A DNA stretch of 64,000 nucleotides from Lunatibacter salilacus (GCF_009797935.1 NZ_VOLC01000013.1:1-64000), one strand, 5' to 3'; shown: positions 7,618 to 16,906, counted from the first letter of the stretch. A program made the numbers and translations. Notes: generated by a model not told the origin, from the letters alone.

Positions 7618-9291
7618 CTATCTAACCTTTCCCATCAATGACCTGATCGGTTTGCTAAGCAGCACCAACAACACCCCGGCACCTACGGTGATATAGACGA
7701 TCAGCAAATACTGTTGGGGCATTTGTTGTAATCCTTCTACGGTACCCCCACTCGTGACTCCAGCGATCCTTCCCGCAATTAAGTTGCCCATGGCAATGGA
7801 TAAAAACCACATCCCCATCATTTGGCCGGCATACTTTTTGGGAGCCAGTTTGGTTGTGAGGCTTAGACCTACCGGGCTTAGGCTGAGTTCTCCAAAGGTG
7901 TGAAAAAGATAGGTGAGAATAAGCCAGGTAGGTGCGGCCAATTCCCCCGATGAGGCCACTTTTGCCGCAAAATACATTACCAGAAATCCGATGCCGAGAA
8001 ACAATAAGCCAAATGCGAATTTAAGGGGAGAGCTTGGCTCAAGCTGCCGTCGGCCCAACCAAATCCACATCGCACCAAAAAACGGCGCAAATAGGATAAT
8101 GAAAAGGGAATTGATAGATTGAAAGTAACCGGTAGGTATTTCATAACCCAATAGAGTTCGATCGGTGAAGCGTTCCGCAAATAAATTCAACGAAGATCCC
8201 GCCTGCTCAAAACCGGACCAAAAAAGTGCGGTGAACAGAAAGAGTATCGCTAGTACGCCCACCTTTTTCTTTTCACCCCTATCAAGCCCGCCAAATAGCA
8301 CCAAATAGGCAAAATATAACACGGCCACCAATGCAATTATATTGTTGGAAGCAGCGGCAAGTCTTGGGGCATTCAATCCGATAACGCCCGTAAAAAACAA
8401 TATGCAAATCACTGTCAGAACAAGTAACACAATCCACGCAATTTGCGTCAGCTTCTTTTTGGAATCTTTCTCCACTTTTGTAACGGCTATTGGCGGATCT
8501 CCCTTTCCATCCAAATAATGCCCGGTAAGCTTGTATTGGACCAAACCCAACAGCATCCCGAAACCAGCCAATCCAAATCCTAAGTGCCAATCGTAAACAG
8601 CAAGCGTACTGCAGGCAATGGGAGCTATAAGAGCCCCCAAATTGATGCCCATATAAAAAATGGAAAAACCTGCATCCCGCTTTGAGCTACCCTCGGCGTA
8701 AAGCTGCCCTACGATAGAACTGATATTTGGCTTCAACAAGCCGGTGCCCAGCACAATTAGTATCAAACCGGCATAGAAGGTATACAAATCCAGCCCGGAA
8801 AGGGTTTCCTTCACCGCTTCGTCTCCGTCAAACAAAGAAAATACCCCGGGAACTGCCATAGTAAAATGCCCGATTGTAATGATAATCCCTCCATACCACA
8901 CGGATTTTTTTAAACCAATCAATCGGTCAGCTACCCAGCCTCCCGGAAGTGCAAACAGGTAAACACCCATTGTATATAGGCCGTAAATGGCTCCTGATGT
9001 CACATCGTCCAGCCCAAGACCACCGTTGGCAATAGAGGCGGTCATAAACAGTATCAGTAGGGCCCGCATCCCATAATAGCTGAAACGCTCCCACATTTCG
9101 GTGAAAAACAGGGTCATCAATCCCTTGGGATGACCAAACAGCTGAGGTCCATCAGGTTCCAGGATGTCGTCAGGGGCATAATGTTTCCCCGAATAGTTAT
9201 CTTCCTTTTTCAATTGACTGTCGTTATTAGCGGGTGAAATTATCGGTTGGATAACCCGCAGGATCAAAATTTGGGGGTTCCAAGTACACAA
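7618..9291 (-). CDS. POT/PTR family proton-dependent oligopeptide transporter
   Basis: 557 residues with about 12-14 membrane segments. The family signature E-M-W-E-R-F-S-Y-Y-G-M-R is near residue 67, and the second POT motif region follows (F-S-I-F-Y-M-G-I-N-L-G-A). Such proteins import di- and tripeptides with protons across the inner membrane. The first 45 residues are not typical of the family. The frame starts at ATG 9291, but a TTG at 9213 would give a start nearer the usual one, and neither has a clear ribosome site. The gene diverges from the cyclophilin gene at 9348. Confidence 0.93.
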   Translation of the reverse strand: MCTWNPQILILRVIQPIISPANNDSQLKKEDNYSGKHYAPDDILEPDGPQLFGHPKGLMTLFFTEMWERFSYYGMRALLILFMTASIANGGLGLDDVTSGAIYGLYTMGVYLFALPGGWVADRLIGLKKSVWYGGIIITIGHFTMAVPGVFSLFDGDEAVKETLSGLDLYTFYAGLILIVLGTGLLKPNISSIVGQLYAEGSSKRDAGFSIFYMGINLGALIAPIACSTLAVYDWHLGFGLAGFGMLLGLVQYKLTGHYLDGKGDPPIAVTKVEKDSKKKLTQIAWIVLLVLTVICILFFTGVIGLNAPRLAAASNNIIALVAVLYFAYLVLFGGLDRGEKKKVGVLAILFLFTALFWSGFEQAGSSLNLFAERFTDRTLLGYEIPTGYFQSINSLFIILFAPFFGAMWIWLGRRQLEPSSPLKFAFGLLFLGIGFLVMYFAAKVASSGELAAPTWLILTYLFHTFGELSLSPVGLSLTTKLAPKKYAGQMMGMWFLSIAMGNLIAGRIAGVTSGGTVEGLQQMPQQYLLIVYITVGAGVLLVLLSKPIRSLMGKVR

Positions 9292-9347
9292 TATCCTTCT
9301 TATCCTGATAAAATCCGCACAAATGATTATTTTTGCAAAAAAAAAAT

Positions 9348-9782
9348 ATGAAAACTGGAGAAATTCAAACTGAAAAAGGCACGATGAAGGTCACTTTTTA
9401 CGAGGAAGATGCCCCAAAAGCTGTTGCCAATTTTATAAAATTAGCCTCAGAAGGGTTCTATGACGGTCTGACCTTTCACCGCGTAATTCCCAATTTTATG
9501 ATTCAGGGAGGATGTCCCAAGGGAAACGGCACAGGCGGACCGGGTTATACCATCGACTGCGAGCTTACCGGAGAATTGCAACATCATGACCGTGGCGTTT
9601 TGTCCATGGCCCATGCGGGAAGAAATACCGGGGGCTCCCAGTTTTTCATCTGCCATAGCAGAGCCAATACCCAACACCTAGACAGAAACCATACCTGCTT
9701 TGGAAAAGTAACGGAAGGCCTAGAAGTGATCGATGCCATCCGCCAAGGCGACAAAATCGAAAAAATCGTAATCAACGAATAG
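9348..9782 (+). CDS. Peptidyl-prolyl cis-trans isomerase, cyclophilin type (cytoplasmic)
   Basis: 144 residues from the ATG at 9348; a TTG 15 bases earlier is less likely. Cyclophilin marks are [13 protein letters not shown] (catalytic Arg), the Q-F-F-I-C segment, [12 protein letters not shown] and V-I-D-A-I. There is no signal peptide, so it acts on cytoplasmic proline bonds during folding; a secreted paralogue lies at 29945. Upstream, TATTTTTG at 9328-9335 could be a -7 element, 12 bases before the start codon. Confidence 0.95.
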   Translation: MKTGEIQTEKGTMKVTFYEEDAPKAVANFIKLASEGFYDGLTFHRVIPNFMIQGGCPKGNGTGGPGYTIDCELTGELQHHDRGVLSMAHAGRNTGGSQFFICHSRANTQHLDRNHTCFGKVTEGLEVIDAIRQGDKIEKIVINE

Positions 9783-9799
9783 AAAGGTCAAAACCGAAA

Positions 9800-10072
9800 G
9801 TTTACAAAAAGGGGGACCACTGAGGGCGCCAAGAACCCCAAAGAACACAAAGAAAATTATTTCTCTGTGGCCTCTTTGCCTACTTTGTCCCCATTGTGGT
9901 TCCTTTATTACTCCAACGATCAAAAGTTCAGCGACCTTTGCGCCCTTTGCGGATATTTTTTACTGTGAACCAAAGAATCTCTCTTTGTGGTTCTTTTATT
10001 ACGAGACGAATCAAAAGCTTAGCGACCTTTGCGCCTTCTTTGCGCCCTTTGCGGTTAATTTTTCTGCGAAAA
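9800..10072. repeat. Convergent gap with phrase repeats, block 2
   Basis: The gap between the cyclophilin gene and the nucleoside transporter 3' end is almost wholly made of the repeat family: GGGACCACTGAGGGCGCCAAG and AAAGAACACAAAGAAAA near 9809-9872, then on the other orientation CTCTGTGGCCTCTTTGCC, ACCTTTGCGCCCTTTGCGG (about 9939-9955) and ACCTTTGCGCC, CTTTGCGCCCTTTGCGGTTAA (about 10024-10058). The units have a loose period near 10-11 bases. Confidence 0.75.
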
Positions 10073-10083
10073 ATGTTTTTTAT

Positions 10084-11367
10084 TTAGAATAGTGCCCCCG
10101 CAATGGTAGCTGTCATCAGACAGGCCAACGTTGCTGCAAGTAAGGCATGCATGCCCAGTTTGGAGAGGTTTCCCTGTTGGTTAGGGGCTATACTGCCTAT
10201 TCCTCCAACCTGTATGGCTATGGAGCTGAAATTGGAGAAACCGCAAAGCGCATAAGTAGCAATCGTAATAGAACGGTCGGACAGAGTTCCGGCTTCTTTC
10301 ATATCAGCCAATCCAAGATAAGCGACGAATTCGTTAATCACCGTCTTTTGACCCAGCAAAGATCCCACTTGTAGCGTTTCGCTCCATTCCACACCAATGA
10401 CCCAGGCAAAAATCCGGAATATTTGCCCCAAAATATACTCCAGAGAAAACCCTTGGAATTGCCCGTTGGTTGTTTTTACGATCAGCCCATTAAGCCCCGA
10501 GTAGGCGCCTATCAGGTCAGAAAGCAGGTAGTTAAGCGCAGCAATGACCGCAATAAACGCTAACAGCATCGCCCCTACGTTCAAAGCCAGTTTCAGCCCT
10601 TCTCCGGCTCCCCGGGACATCGCGTCTATCAGGTTGACATCTTCATTTTCAGCATTGATCTCCAAGGTATCAACCACAGCATCTTTATTTGATTCGGGAA
10701 TGATTATCTTGGACATTACGATGGCAGCAGGTGCATTCATAATACTTGCACCCAACAAATAGGTAGCGAAACGGCTTTGTTCCTCCAGGCTATCCCCACC
10801 TAAAAAAGCGACATACCCTGCCAATACCCCTCCGGCGATGGTCGCCATCCCTCCCGTCATCAGGCACATAAGCTCTGAACGGGTCATGGTAGGAATAAAA
10901 GGTCTAACCAGCAAAGGAGCTTCCGTTTGACCCAAGAAAATATTGCCTGCGGCCGATAAGCTTTCTGCCCCGGATAATCTCATAGTCCTTGACATCACCC
11001 AAGCGATGCCATATACCACTTTCTGCAGAATCCCCAAGTAATACAGTCCTGCCGAGACGGTGGAAAAAAAAATTATAGTTGGAAGTACCTGAAAAGCAAA
11101 TATGAACCCAAAAGAATTGGTTGCCAGGTCTCCAAAGAGAAAGGTAGCACCGTCTTGGGAAAAACTCAAAAAAAGGACAAATCCACGGCTTATGGATGCA
11201 AAAATATCCGCTACTAGATCTACTTTGGTAATTAAGATTCCGAAAACAACCTGCAAGGTAACCCCGATTCCAACCAACCTCCAGTCAACCTGCCCCCGTT
11301 TTGCCGAAAAGAGTGTGGCAACTGCTAACAGTACCAATATACCGCCTAGGCCTCTCGCATACTCCAT
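10084..11367 (-). CDS. NupC-type concentrative nucleoside transporter
   Basis: 427 residues, very hydrophobic. Conserved CNT-family segments are F-F-S-T-V-S-A-G-L-Y-Y-L-G-I, the G-Q-T-E-A-P-L-L-V-R-P motif that forms part of the nucleoside and ion site, and A-S-I-M-N-A-P-A-A. It imports nucleosides with a sodium or proton gradient across the inner membrane. It is downstream of the bifunctional nuclease gene with a 93-base gap, so co-transcription is possible but not shown. Confidence 0.93.
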   Translation of the reverse strand: MEYARGLGGILVLLAVATLFSAKRGQVDWRLVGIGVTLQVVFGILITKVDLVADIFASISRGFVLFLSFSQDGATFLFGDLATNSFGFIFAFQVLPTIIFFSTVSAGLYYLGILQKVVYGIAWVMSRTMRLSGAESLSAAGNIFLGQTEAPLLVRPFIPTMTRSELMCLMTGGMATIAGGVLAGYVAFLGGDSLEEQSRFATYLLGASIMNAPAAIVMSKIIIPESNKDAVVDTLEINAENEDVNLIDAMSRGAGEGLKLALNVGAMLLAFIAVIAALNYLLSDLIGAYSGLNGLIVKTTNGQFQGFSLEYILGQIFRIFAWVIGVEWSETLQVGSLLGQKTVINEFVAYLGLADMKEAGTLSDRSITIATYALCGFSNFSSIAIQVGGIGSIAPNQQGNLSKLGMHALLAATLACLMTATIAGALF

Positions 11368-11460
11368 AGAAATAATTAAATGTAAGGTAGTTAAGAGTGT
11401 TTATCCGTTCCCCACCCCCGGGCAGTCTTTCGGACATAAAATAAGGCCAGGATTTGATTG

Positions 11461-12072
11461 TCAGTTTCGTCGGTTGATCTCATCCCTCAGCCTCGCAGCC
11501 CTTTCGTAATCTTCGCTTTTTATGGCCTTATCCAGCATCTGATTCAACTTATCCAACGAGAAATTCTTTAAGCTACCCTCGGTTTTTTTGCTTTCCACAG
11601 AAGGCATTTGCCTAGACTGGGGCTTCTCAGGAGCGCCGGACGTGTCCCTGTCATCGGTATCTTCCATGGAGGCCTCTGCCATCACGGGAAGAGAACAGTA
11701 GACAGGAACCTCAAAGCGCACCGCAATAGCAATGGCGTCCGAGGGCCTGGCATCAATTTCCACTTTTTTGAAAGGTCCTTGACATATTATTTTGGCATAA
11801 AAGACCCCCTCCCGCATATCGGAAATCAAAATATGGTCTAGGGTAAAGTCAAAATTGGTGGCAAATGACTTAAACAAATCATGCGTCATAGGCCTGTTGG
11901 GAATGATCTTTTCCAGTTCAATCGCTATCGCCTGCGCCTCAAACATCCCAATAATAATGGGTAACCGTCTGTTTCCTTCCACTTCTCCCAACACTAAGGT
12001 GAATGATCCGGATTGGGAATGGTTAGCAGTGAGACCTATTATCTCTAATTCAATCGCATTTTCCACTGACAT
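11461..12072 (-). CDS. Bifunctional nuclease (BFN/DUF151) domain protein with UVR motif
   Basis: 203 residues. Residues 1 to about 140 form the BFN domain (start E-N-A-I-E-L-E-I-I-G-L-T, then L-P-I-I-I-G and D-A-R-P-S-D-A-I-A-I-A-V-R). The domain is named from a plant nuclease; its bacterial role is unsettled. Residues about 165-200 are a UvrB/UvrC interaction helix pair (A-I-K-S-E-D-Y-E-R-A-A-R-L-R-D-E-I). Its ATG overlaps the etfA stop by one base (TAATG), so translation is probably coupled to etfA. Confidence 0.9.
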   Translation of the reverse strand: MSVENAIELEIIGLTANHSQSGSFTLVLGEVEGNRRLPIIIGMFEAQAIAIELEKIIPNRPMTHDLFKSFATNFDFTLDHILISDMREGVFYAKIICQGPFKKVEIDARPSDAIAIAVRFEVPVYCSLPVMAEASMEDTDDRDTSGAPEKPQSRQMPSVESKKTEGSLKNFSLDKLNQMLDKAIKSEDYERAARLRDEINRRN

Positions 12073-13037
12073 TATTTTATCGCTTTTATTGCTTCAGTTA
12101 ACTTGGGCAAAACTTCAAAGGCGTCACCCACGATCCCATAATCGGCAGCCTTGAAAAAGGGAGCTTCCGGGTCCTTATTAATGACCAAAATGTTCTTGGA
12201 GGCATTCACCCCCGCAAGATGCTGAATAGCACCTGAAATTCCAACCGCCACATAGAGGCTTGGGGAAACTTTTATCCCTGTCTGCCCAACGTGCTCGTGG
12301 TGTGGGCGCCAGTTTAGATCAGATACGGGCTTGGAACATCCCGTAGCTGCACCCAAGGCTTTGGCTAAATCCTCAATAATGCCCCAGTTCTCCGGGCCTT
12401 TCATTCCACGGCCTCCGGATACCACAATATCAGCCTCCGGCAGGGAAATTTCTCCTTCAGCCTTATCCGTCCCGGTTATTTTTGCAGCAAACACCCGGTC
12501 CACCAGTGAAACTGTGAATTCCTCCACTGCAATATCAGTAGCATCTTGGCGAATTTCCAAAATATTTTTTTTGATGGCAAGGATTTTTTTAGAGGTTTGT
12601 ACTGCCGTGATCGCAAAGGCTTTGCCCGTAAAAATACTGCGCTTTACTTTAAATCCTTCAGCAAGATCCGGAAGGGAAACAACATTGGATACCAAGGCCG
12701 CCTGAAGCTTTACGGACAATCTGGCCGCAACAGCATCCCCCAAAGAAGACTTGGCCAACACCAACACATCAGCTCCGGAATGTTCAAAAACTTCTGAAAC
12801 AGCAGCGGTATGCGCCTGGATAATCCCAGCATTTAGTCGCTCGTCTGTGACGTGGTACCCCTTACTGGCTCCCGCATGGCCCACGAGCGTCCATTCGTCC
12901 GGTGAAATACTTCCCAATCCTACCACCAACGCTTCGGTGCCTAATGATTCTGCCAGGGATTTGCCATAGGATACCGCTTCCAGCGATGATTTTTTTACGA
13001 CACCTTCTTCGTGTTCTATATAGATCAATACAGACAT
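12072..13037 (-). CDS. etfA: Electron transfer flavoprotein, alpha subunit
   Basis: 321 residues. The C-terminal FAD domain carries the family signature: G-G-R-G-M-K-G-P-E-N, then the stretch with H-E-H-V-G-Q-T-G, Y-V-A-V-G-I-S-G-A-I-Q-H and I-N-K-D-P-E-A-P-F-F. With EtfB it takes electrons from acyl-CoA and other dehydrogenases and passes them to ETF-quinone oxidoreductase. It lies 21 bases after etfB and overlaps the nuclease gene start by one base. Confidence 0.96.
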   Translation of the reverse strand: MSVLIYIEHEEGVVKKSSLEAVSYGKSLAESLGTEALVVGLGSISPDEWTLVGHAGASKGYHVTDERLNAGIIQAHTAAVSEVFEHSGADVLVLAKSSLGDAVAARLSVKLQAALVSNVVSLPDLAEGFKVKRSIFTGKAFAITAVQTSKKILAIKKNILEIRQDATDIAVEEFTVSLVDRVFAAKITGTDKAEGEISLPEADIVVSGGRGMKGPENWGIIEDLAKALGAATGCSKPVSDLNWRPHHEHVGQTGIKVSPSLYVAVGISGAIQHLAGVNASKNILVINKDPEAPFFKAADYGIVGDAFEVLPKLTEAIKAIK

Positions 13038-13058
13038 GATTCTTCTTTCTTTAGTTAA

Positions 13059-13796
13059 TTAAAGCACGTTGGCTTCATTTTTTAATAATTTCACCAATTC
13101 CTCCATCTGATCTTTATCAAAAAGCTTGACAGCTCCCTTTGCCGGAGGTAAGGCATAGGATACAATAGATGCGTGAACATCGTAAGCGTCCGCTTCTTTT
13201 ACCGTCAAGGGCTTACTCCTTGCCGACATGATTCCTCGCATGTTAGGTATTTTCCACTCCGCAATTGGTTCCTGACAGCCGGCAACGAGAGGAAGGGACA
13301 CCTCCAACTCTTCCTTACCGCCTTCAATCTCCCGGGACAATTTGGCGGTGTTTCCTTCTATATCCAACCTCATTACCGGTGATATGGAAGGCAGACCCAT
13401 CATTTCGCCTACCATGCCATGTACCATACCTCCGTTATAGTCGCTGGATTCCCTCCCCATCAGGATCAAGTCATAGGCACCTTCCTGGGCCACACGGGCA
13501 ATCTGTTGGGCTACGAAATAGGAATCTTTAGGATAGGCGTTGATCCGGATTGCCTCGTCGGCTCCAATGGCCAGGGCTTTCCGCAGTGTGGGGTCTGTTT
13601 CTGCCTCTCCTACATTGAGGACAGTGAGCTTGCCCCCTGTCTGATCCCTGAGTTCCACAGCACGTGCGAGTGCATAGTCGTCATAGGGTCCTATAACGAA
13701 CTGTACCCCAGTTTTATCAAATTTGGTATTGTTATCTGTAAACTGTATCCGGGAGGTAGTATCCGGTACATGGGTAATACAAACAAGAATTTTCAT
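13059..13796 (-). CDS. etfB: Electron transfer flavoprotein, beta subunit
   Basis: 245 residues. The start K-I-L-V-C-I-T-H-V-P-D-T, the middle G-P-Y-D-D-Y-A-L-A-R-A and the AMP-binding region with L-M-G-R-E-S-S-D-Y-N-G-G match EtfB. It is first in an etfB-etfA-BFN cluster; the promoter lies in the 70-base divergent gap shared with the TPR gene at 13867. Confidence 0.96.
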   Translation of the reverse strand: MKILVCITHVPDTTSRIQFTDNNTKFDKTGVQFVIGPYDDYALARAVELRDQTGGKLTVLNVGEAETDPTLRKALAIGADEAIRINAYPKDSYFVAQQIARVAQEGAYDLILMGRESSDYNGGMVHGMVGEMMGLPSISPVMRLDIEGNTAKLSREIEGGKEELEVSLPLVAGCQEPIAEWKIPNMRGIMSARSKPLTVKEADAYDVHASIVSYALPPAKGAVKLFDKDQMEELVKLLKNEANVL

Positions 13797-13866
13797 ATAT
13801 TAAATTTATATTTTTCTTTAAATTTCGTGAATTTAGTGATAACTCGTACAATTCAAAAAAAGAATC

Positions 13867-14193
13867 ATGAGCAATTTACCACGCATAGAACATCTCTTAC
13901 AGTTTGTACAGGAAGATCCCAATGATCCATTTAATTATTACGCACTCGCTTTGGAATACCAATTCGTAGACAAAAACGAAGCGACAATGTACTTTGACAA
14001 ACTTTTGCGGGATTTCCCAGACTATTTGCCGGCTTATTATCATGCCGCCGCATTTTTTATCAACGCAGAAACCACCGACAAGGTGCGGCAAATATATGAA
14101 AAGGGATTAGAATTGTCGATCCAACAAAATAACCTCCACGCCAAAAAAGAGTTGGAAAATGCATTTTTCAATTTTCAAATGGAATATGAGTAG
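13867..14193 (+). CDS. Small TPR-type protein, 108 residues
   Basis: ATG at 13867. The sequence shows about two tetratricopeptide-like helical pairs: P-N-D-P-F-N-Y-Y-A-L-A-L-E-Y, then F-P-D-Y-L-P-A-Y-Y-H-A-A-A and a third helix pair V-R-Q-I-Y-E-K-G-L-E-L. It has no signal peptide and is probably a cytoplasmic scaffold. It is divergent from etfB. No specific role can be read. Confidence 0.8.
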   Translation: MSNLPRIEHLLQFVQEDPNDPFNYYALALEYQFVDKNEATMYFDKLLRDFPDYLPAYYHAAAFFINAETTDKVRQIYEKGLELSIQQNNLHAKKELENAFFNFQMEYE

Positions 14194-14259
14194 GTAGATT
14201 CCAGCAGGTAGGTCTTCCGCACAAACCTTCTTTTTCCGACACTAGACTGGAATAAACGC

Positions 14260-15264
14260 CTATTGCATGATTCCTAGGACCAGTTTACCCAATTGGGCAC
14301 CCCGCCGCATCCGATCGAAAGCAGTGATGGTTTGGTCAAAATTAAAAACATGGTCAATGACGGGCATAATTTTATGGTGCGAGACAAAATCCAGCATTTC
14401 CTCAAAATCCCGGTCACTGCCCATCGTTGTCCCTTTCAAAGTAAGCTGATTCCAAAAGATCTTTCTCACGTTCATCTCGGAAGGATTTCCGAGGGTAGCT
14501 CCAAAAAAAACCAGCTTACCGCCGGGCTTAATGACGTCCAGCAAATTCCCAAAGGTATTGCCCATTGCACTATCAATAACCAAATCAAACCCTCCTGTGA
14601 GACTTTTGGCTTCTTCTACCCAGGTGGGTTCAGAATAAATAAATCCACCTTTGGCCCCTAGAGCTGTAGCAGCCGCCAACTTATCCTGGGAGCTACTACT
14701 GACATAGACGGTAGCTTTTTGGGCTAGGGCAAACTGCAACGCAAACTGGGCCACACCGCCACCGATTCCCGTAATAAGCACATTTTGGCCCTGCTTTAAT
14801 TCTCCTTGGTAAAAAAGAGCCCTATAGGCGGTAAGTCCTGCCAGCGGCAATGCAGCAGCCTCGACAAGGCTCAGGTGATCCGGTTTGGAATAGATACGGT
14901 CTCCCGGTACTTGAATAAATTCTGCCAATGTGCCGTGATCTGGCATTCCAAGGATACGGAAATCGGGACTCTGGGCCCGTTGATTGTCTCCCCAGTGAAG
15001 GGCGGGATTGATGATTACCTCCTTCCCAATCCAAGAGTGGTCCACACTTTTTCCCGCCTCCACTACGATTCCTGAACCATCCGATCCCAAAACCACTCCG
15101 TCTTTCAAATTGGCGTATTTTCCCTGCCGGCACCATTCATCCCGGTGGTTTAGAGCGGCAGCGGCCACTTCAATCCGAACATCATGGTCTCCCAGAGGTC
15201 CAAGGGTTACATTTTGAATGGAAATTCCCTGAGGAAGGGTGCGGTCCAATACAATAGCTTTCAT
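14260..15264 (-). CDS. Zinc-binding dehydrogenase / quinone oxidoreductase-like MDR protein
   Basis: Medium-chain dehydrogenase of 334 residues from the second ATG (M-K-A-I-V-L-D), which fits the family; an in-frame ATG three codons earlier (15273) is an alternative. The N-terminal GroES-like domain has L-N-H-R-D-E-W-C-R-Q-G and G-S-D-G-S-G-I-V; the Rossmann motif is I-T-G-I-G-G-G-V-A. It lacks the Cys-rich structural zinc loop, so it is closer to NADPH:quinone reductases. Its start lies 28 bases after the dnaB stop, across a 16-base tandem duplication. Confidence 0.85.
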   Translation of the reverse strand: MKAIVLDRTLPQGISIQNVTLGPLGDHDVRIEVAAAALNHRDEWCRQGKYANLKDGVVLGSDGSGIVVEAGKSVDHSWIGKEVIINPALHWGDNQRAQSPDFRILGMPDHGTLAEFIQVPGDRIYSKPDHLSLVEAAALPLAGLTAYRALFYQGELKQGQNVLITGIGGGVAQFALQFALAQKATVYVSSSSQDKLAAATALGAKGGFIYSEPTWVEEAKSLTGGFDLVIDSAMGNTFGNLLDVIKPGGKLVFFGATLGNPSEMNVRKIFWNQLTLKGTTMGSDRDFEEMLDFVSHHKIMPVIDHVFNFDQTITAFDRMRRGAQLGKLVLGIMQ

Positions 15265-15265
15265 A

Positions 15266-15297
15266 GGTAGCAAATTTAAAAGGTAGCAAATTTAAAA
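15266..15297. repeat. Perfect 16-base tandem duplication at the dnaB stop
   Basis: GGTAGCAAATTTAAAA occurs twice, head to tail (15266-15281 and 15282-15297). The second copy contains the dnaB stop codon on the minus strand; the first lies between that stop and the dehydrogenase start. This looks like a recent slippage duplication. Confidence 0.9.
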
Positions 15298-16893
15298 TGG
15301 AGCTGGATCGTTGGAACCAAATCCACCAAGCAACGGATCATCAGAGGTATCGGGCAGGCTGTCCGGACCGTTGGCCTTACTGCCCAACCGAATGGTGTTT
15401 CCCTGCTCAAAATCCTTTCCGCTTGCGCTACTTGGAAACCTACTGCCATAAAGCGCATCTTGAGCCGCATAAGGGGTATTGAGTTCCAAGTCGGTAAATT
15501 TGGTGTATTTGCCAATAAAACGGAGCTTGACATTTTCCAGAGATCCATTTCTGTGTTTGGCAATTATGACCTCACCCACACCGGCAGTACTGTGTCCCTC
15601 CTCATCTTCGGTGATGCCATAATATTCCGGCCTATAAAGAAACATCACGATATCCGCATCCTGCTCGATAGCACCGGACTCTCTCAAATCCGAGAGTTGG
15701 GGTCGCTTGTCTCCACCCCGAGTTTCCACAGCCCGGGATAACTGGGAAAGGGCGATGACAGGCACGTTGAGTTCCTTGGCGATTTTTTTCAATGCCCGAG
15801 AGATACTTGAGATTTCCTGCTCCCTGTTGCCGGTATTACCTCCCTTACTGCTCTCGCCGGACATAAGTTGCAGGTAATCGACAACGATCATCTGAATGTC
15901 ATTTTGTGCCTTTAGCCTCCTGCATTTTGCCCGGAGTTCCAGGATGGATAAGGCCGGGGTATCATCTACAAAGAGAGGGGCTGTGGATAATTTGCTTGTC
16001 TTATGGATCAGCTGTTGCCATTCATAATCCGCCAAGTTTCCTTTTTTAATCTTTTCAGAATCCAGCTCCGATTCAGAGGATATCAGTCTGTTAGCCAGCT
16101 GAATGGAGGACATTTCCAGGGAAAAAATGGCCACAGGACGGTTGTGGTCCACGGCAGCATTTCGCAACACCGAAAGCACAAAGGCCGTCTTTCCCATGGC
16201 GGGACGGGCAGCGATGATTACCAAATCGGATTTTTGCCAACCCGATGTTACCCGGTCAAGGGCAGTAAATCCGCTGGGAACTCCAGTCAGACCATCCTTT
16301 TGACCCTTTTTTCCTTCCAATTCGGTAATGGCTTCCCGCATGATGGACCGCATGTCCATATAATTCTTTTTGATGTTGTTTTCGGAAATCTCAAAAAGAG
16401 ACTGTTCCATCTTGTCCAACAGTTCAAACACATCCGTCGTGTCCTCAAAGGCCTCACGCTGGATATCCGAAGCTATGCGGATCATATCCCGCTTCATGGC
16501 CTGCTCCGTGACTATCCTCGCGTGGAATTCAATATTGGCCGCAGAAGACACTCGAGAGGTTAGTTCAGTAATATAGAATGCTCCGCCGGCAAGTTCCAAC
16601 TTCCCGTTTTTACGCAGCTGGTTGGTGACCGTCAACAAGTCGATAGGTTCCCCCTCGTTAAACAGGTCCAGAATGCTGTCGTAAATCAGCTTGTGGGAAT
16701 CTTTGTAAAAGCTTTCCGGAGACAAAATATCCACGACCGTAGTCAAGGCATCCTTTTCCAACATCAAAGCACCCAAGACCGCTTCCTCCAAATCCACTGC
16801 CTGCGGGGGCATCTTGCCCAGCCCTGTGGGTGTCTCGGGAAACCGCCTTCGCTGTCCCAACCGCTCGTTTTTACTTGCACTGCTTTCTGCCAT
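15292..16893 (-). CDS. dnaB: Replicative DNA helicase DnaB
   Basis: 533 residues, slightly longer than E. coli DnaB because of an N-terminal extension of about 30 residues and a C-terminal tail. The N-terminal domain begins at P-P-Q-A-V-D-L-E-E-A-V-L-G-A (about 29). Walker A is A-R-P-A-M-G-K-T-A (229-237), Walker B is the M-I-V-V-D-Y-L-Q-L-M segment, and S-D-L-R-E-S-G-A-I-E-Q-D-A-D is the Arg-finger region. It unwinds DNA at the replication fork as a hexamer. No intein is present. Confidence 0.97.
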   Translation of the reverse strand: MAESSASKNERLGQRRRFPETPTGLGKMPPQAVDLEEAVLGALMLEKDALTTVVDILSPESFYKDSHKLIYDSILDLFNEGEPIDLLTVTNQLRKNGKLELAGGAFYITELTSRVSSAANIEFHARIVTEQAMKRDMIRIASDIQREAFEDTTDVFELLDKMEQSLFEISENNIKKNYMDMRSIMREAITELEGKKGQKDGLTGVPSGFTALDRVTSGWQKSDLVIIAARPAMGKTAFVLSVLRNAAVDHNRPVAIFSLEMSSIQLANRLISSESELDSEKIKKGNLADYEWQQLIHKTSKLSTAPLFVDDTPALSILELRAKCRRLKAQNDIQMIVVDYLQLMSGESSKGGNTGNREQEISSISRALKKIAKELNVPVIALSQLSRAVETRGGDKRPQLSDLRESGAIEQDADIVMFLYRPEYYGITEDEEGHSTAGVGEVIIAKHRNGSLENVKLRFIGKYTKFTDLELNTPYAAQDALYGSRFPSSASGKDFEQGNTIRLGSKANGPDSLPDTSDDPLLGGFGSNDPAPF

Positions 16894-16898
16894 ATTTA

Positions 16899-16906
16899 CA
16901 AATGTA
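16899..16906 (-). promoter_or_regulatory. Candidate -7 element (TACATTTG) of dnaB
   Basis: On the minus strand TACATTTG matches the Bacteroidota TAnnTTTG box and ends five bases before the dnaB ATG, implying a very short or absent leader. The nearest upstream TTG (16932-16934) is 25 bases away, a little long for the usual spacing. Confidence 0.35.
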
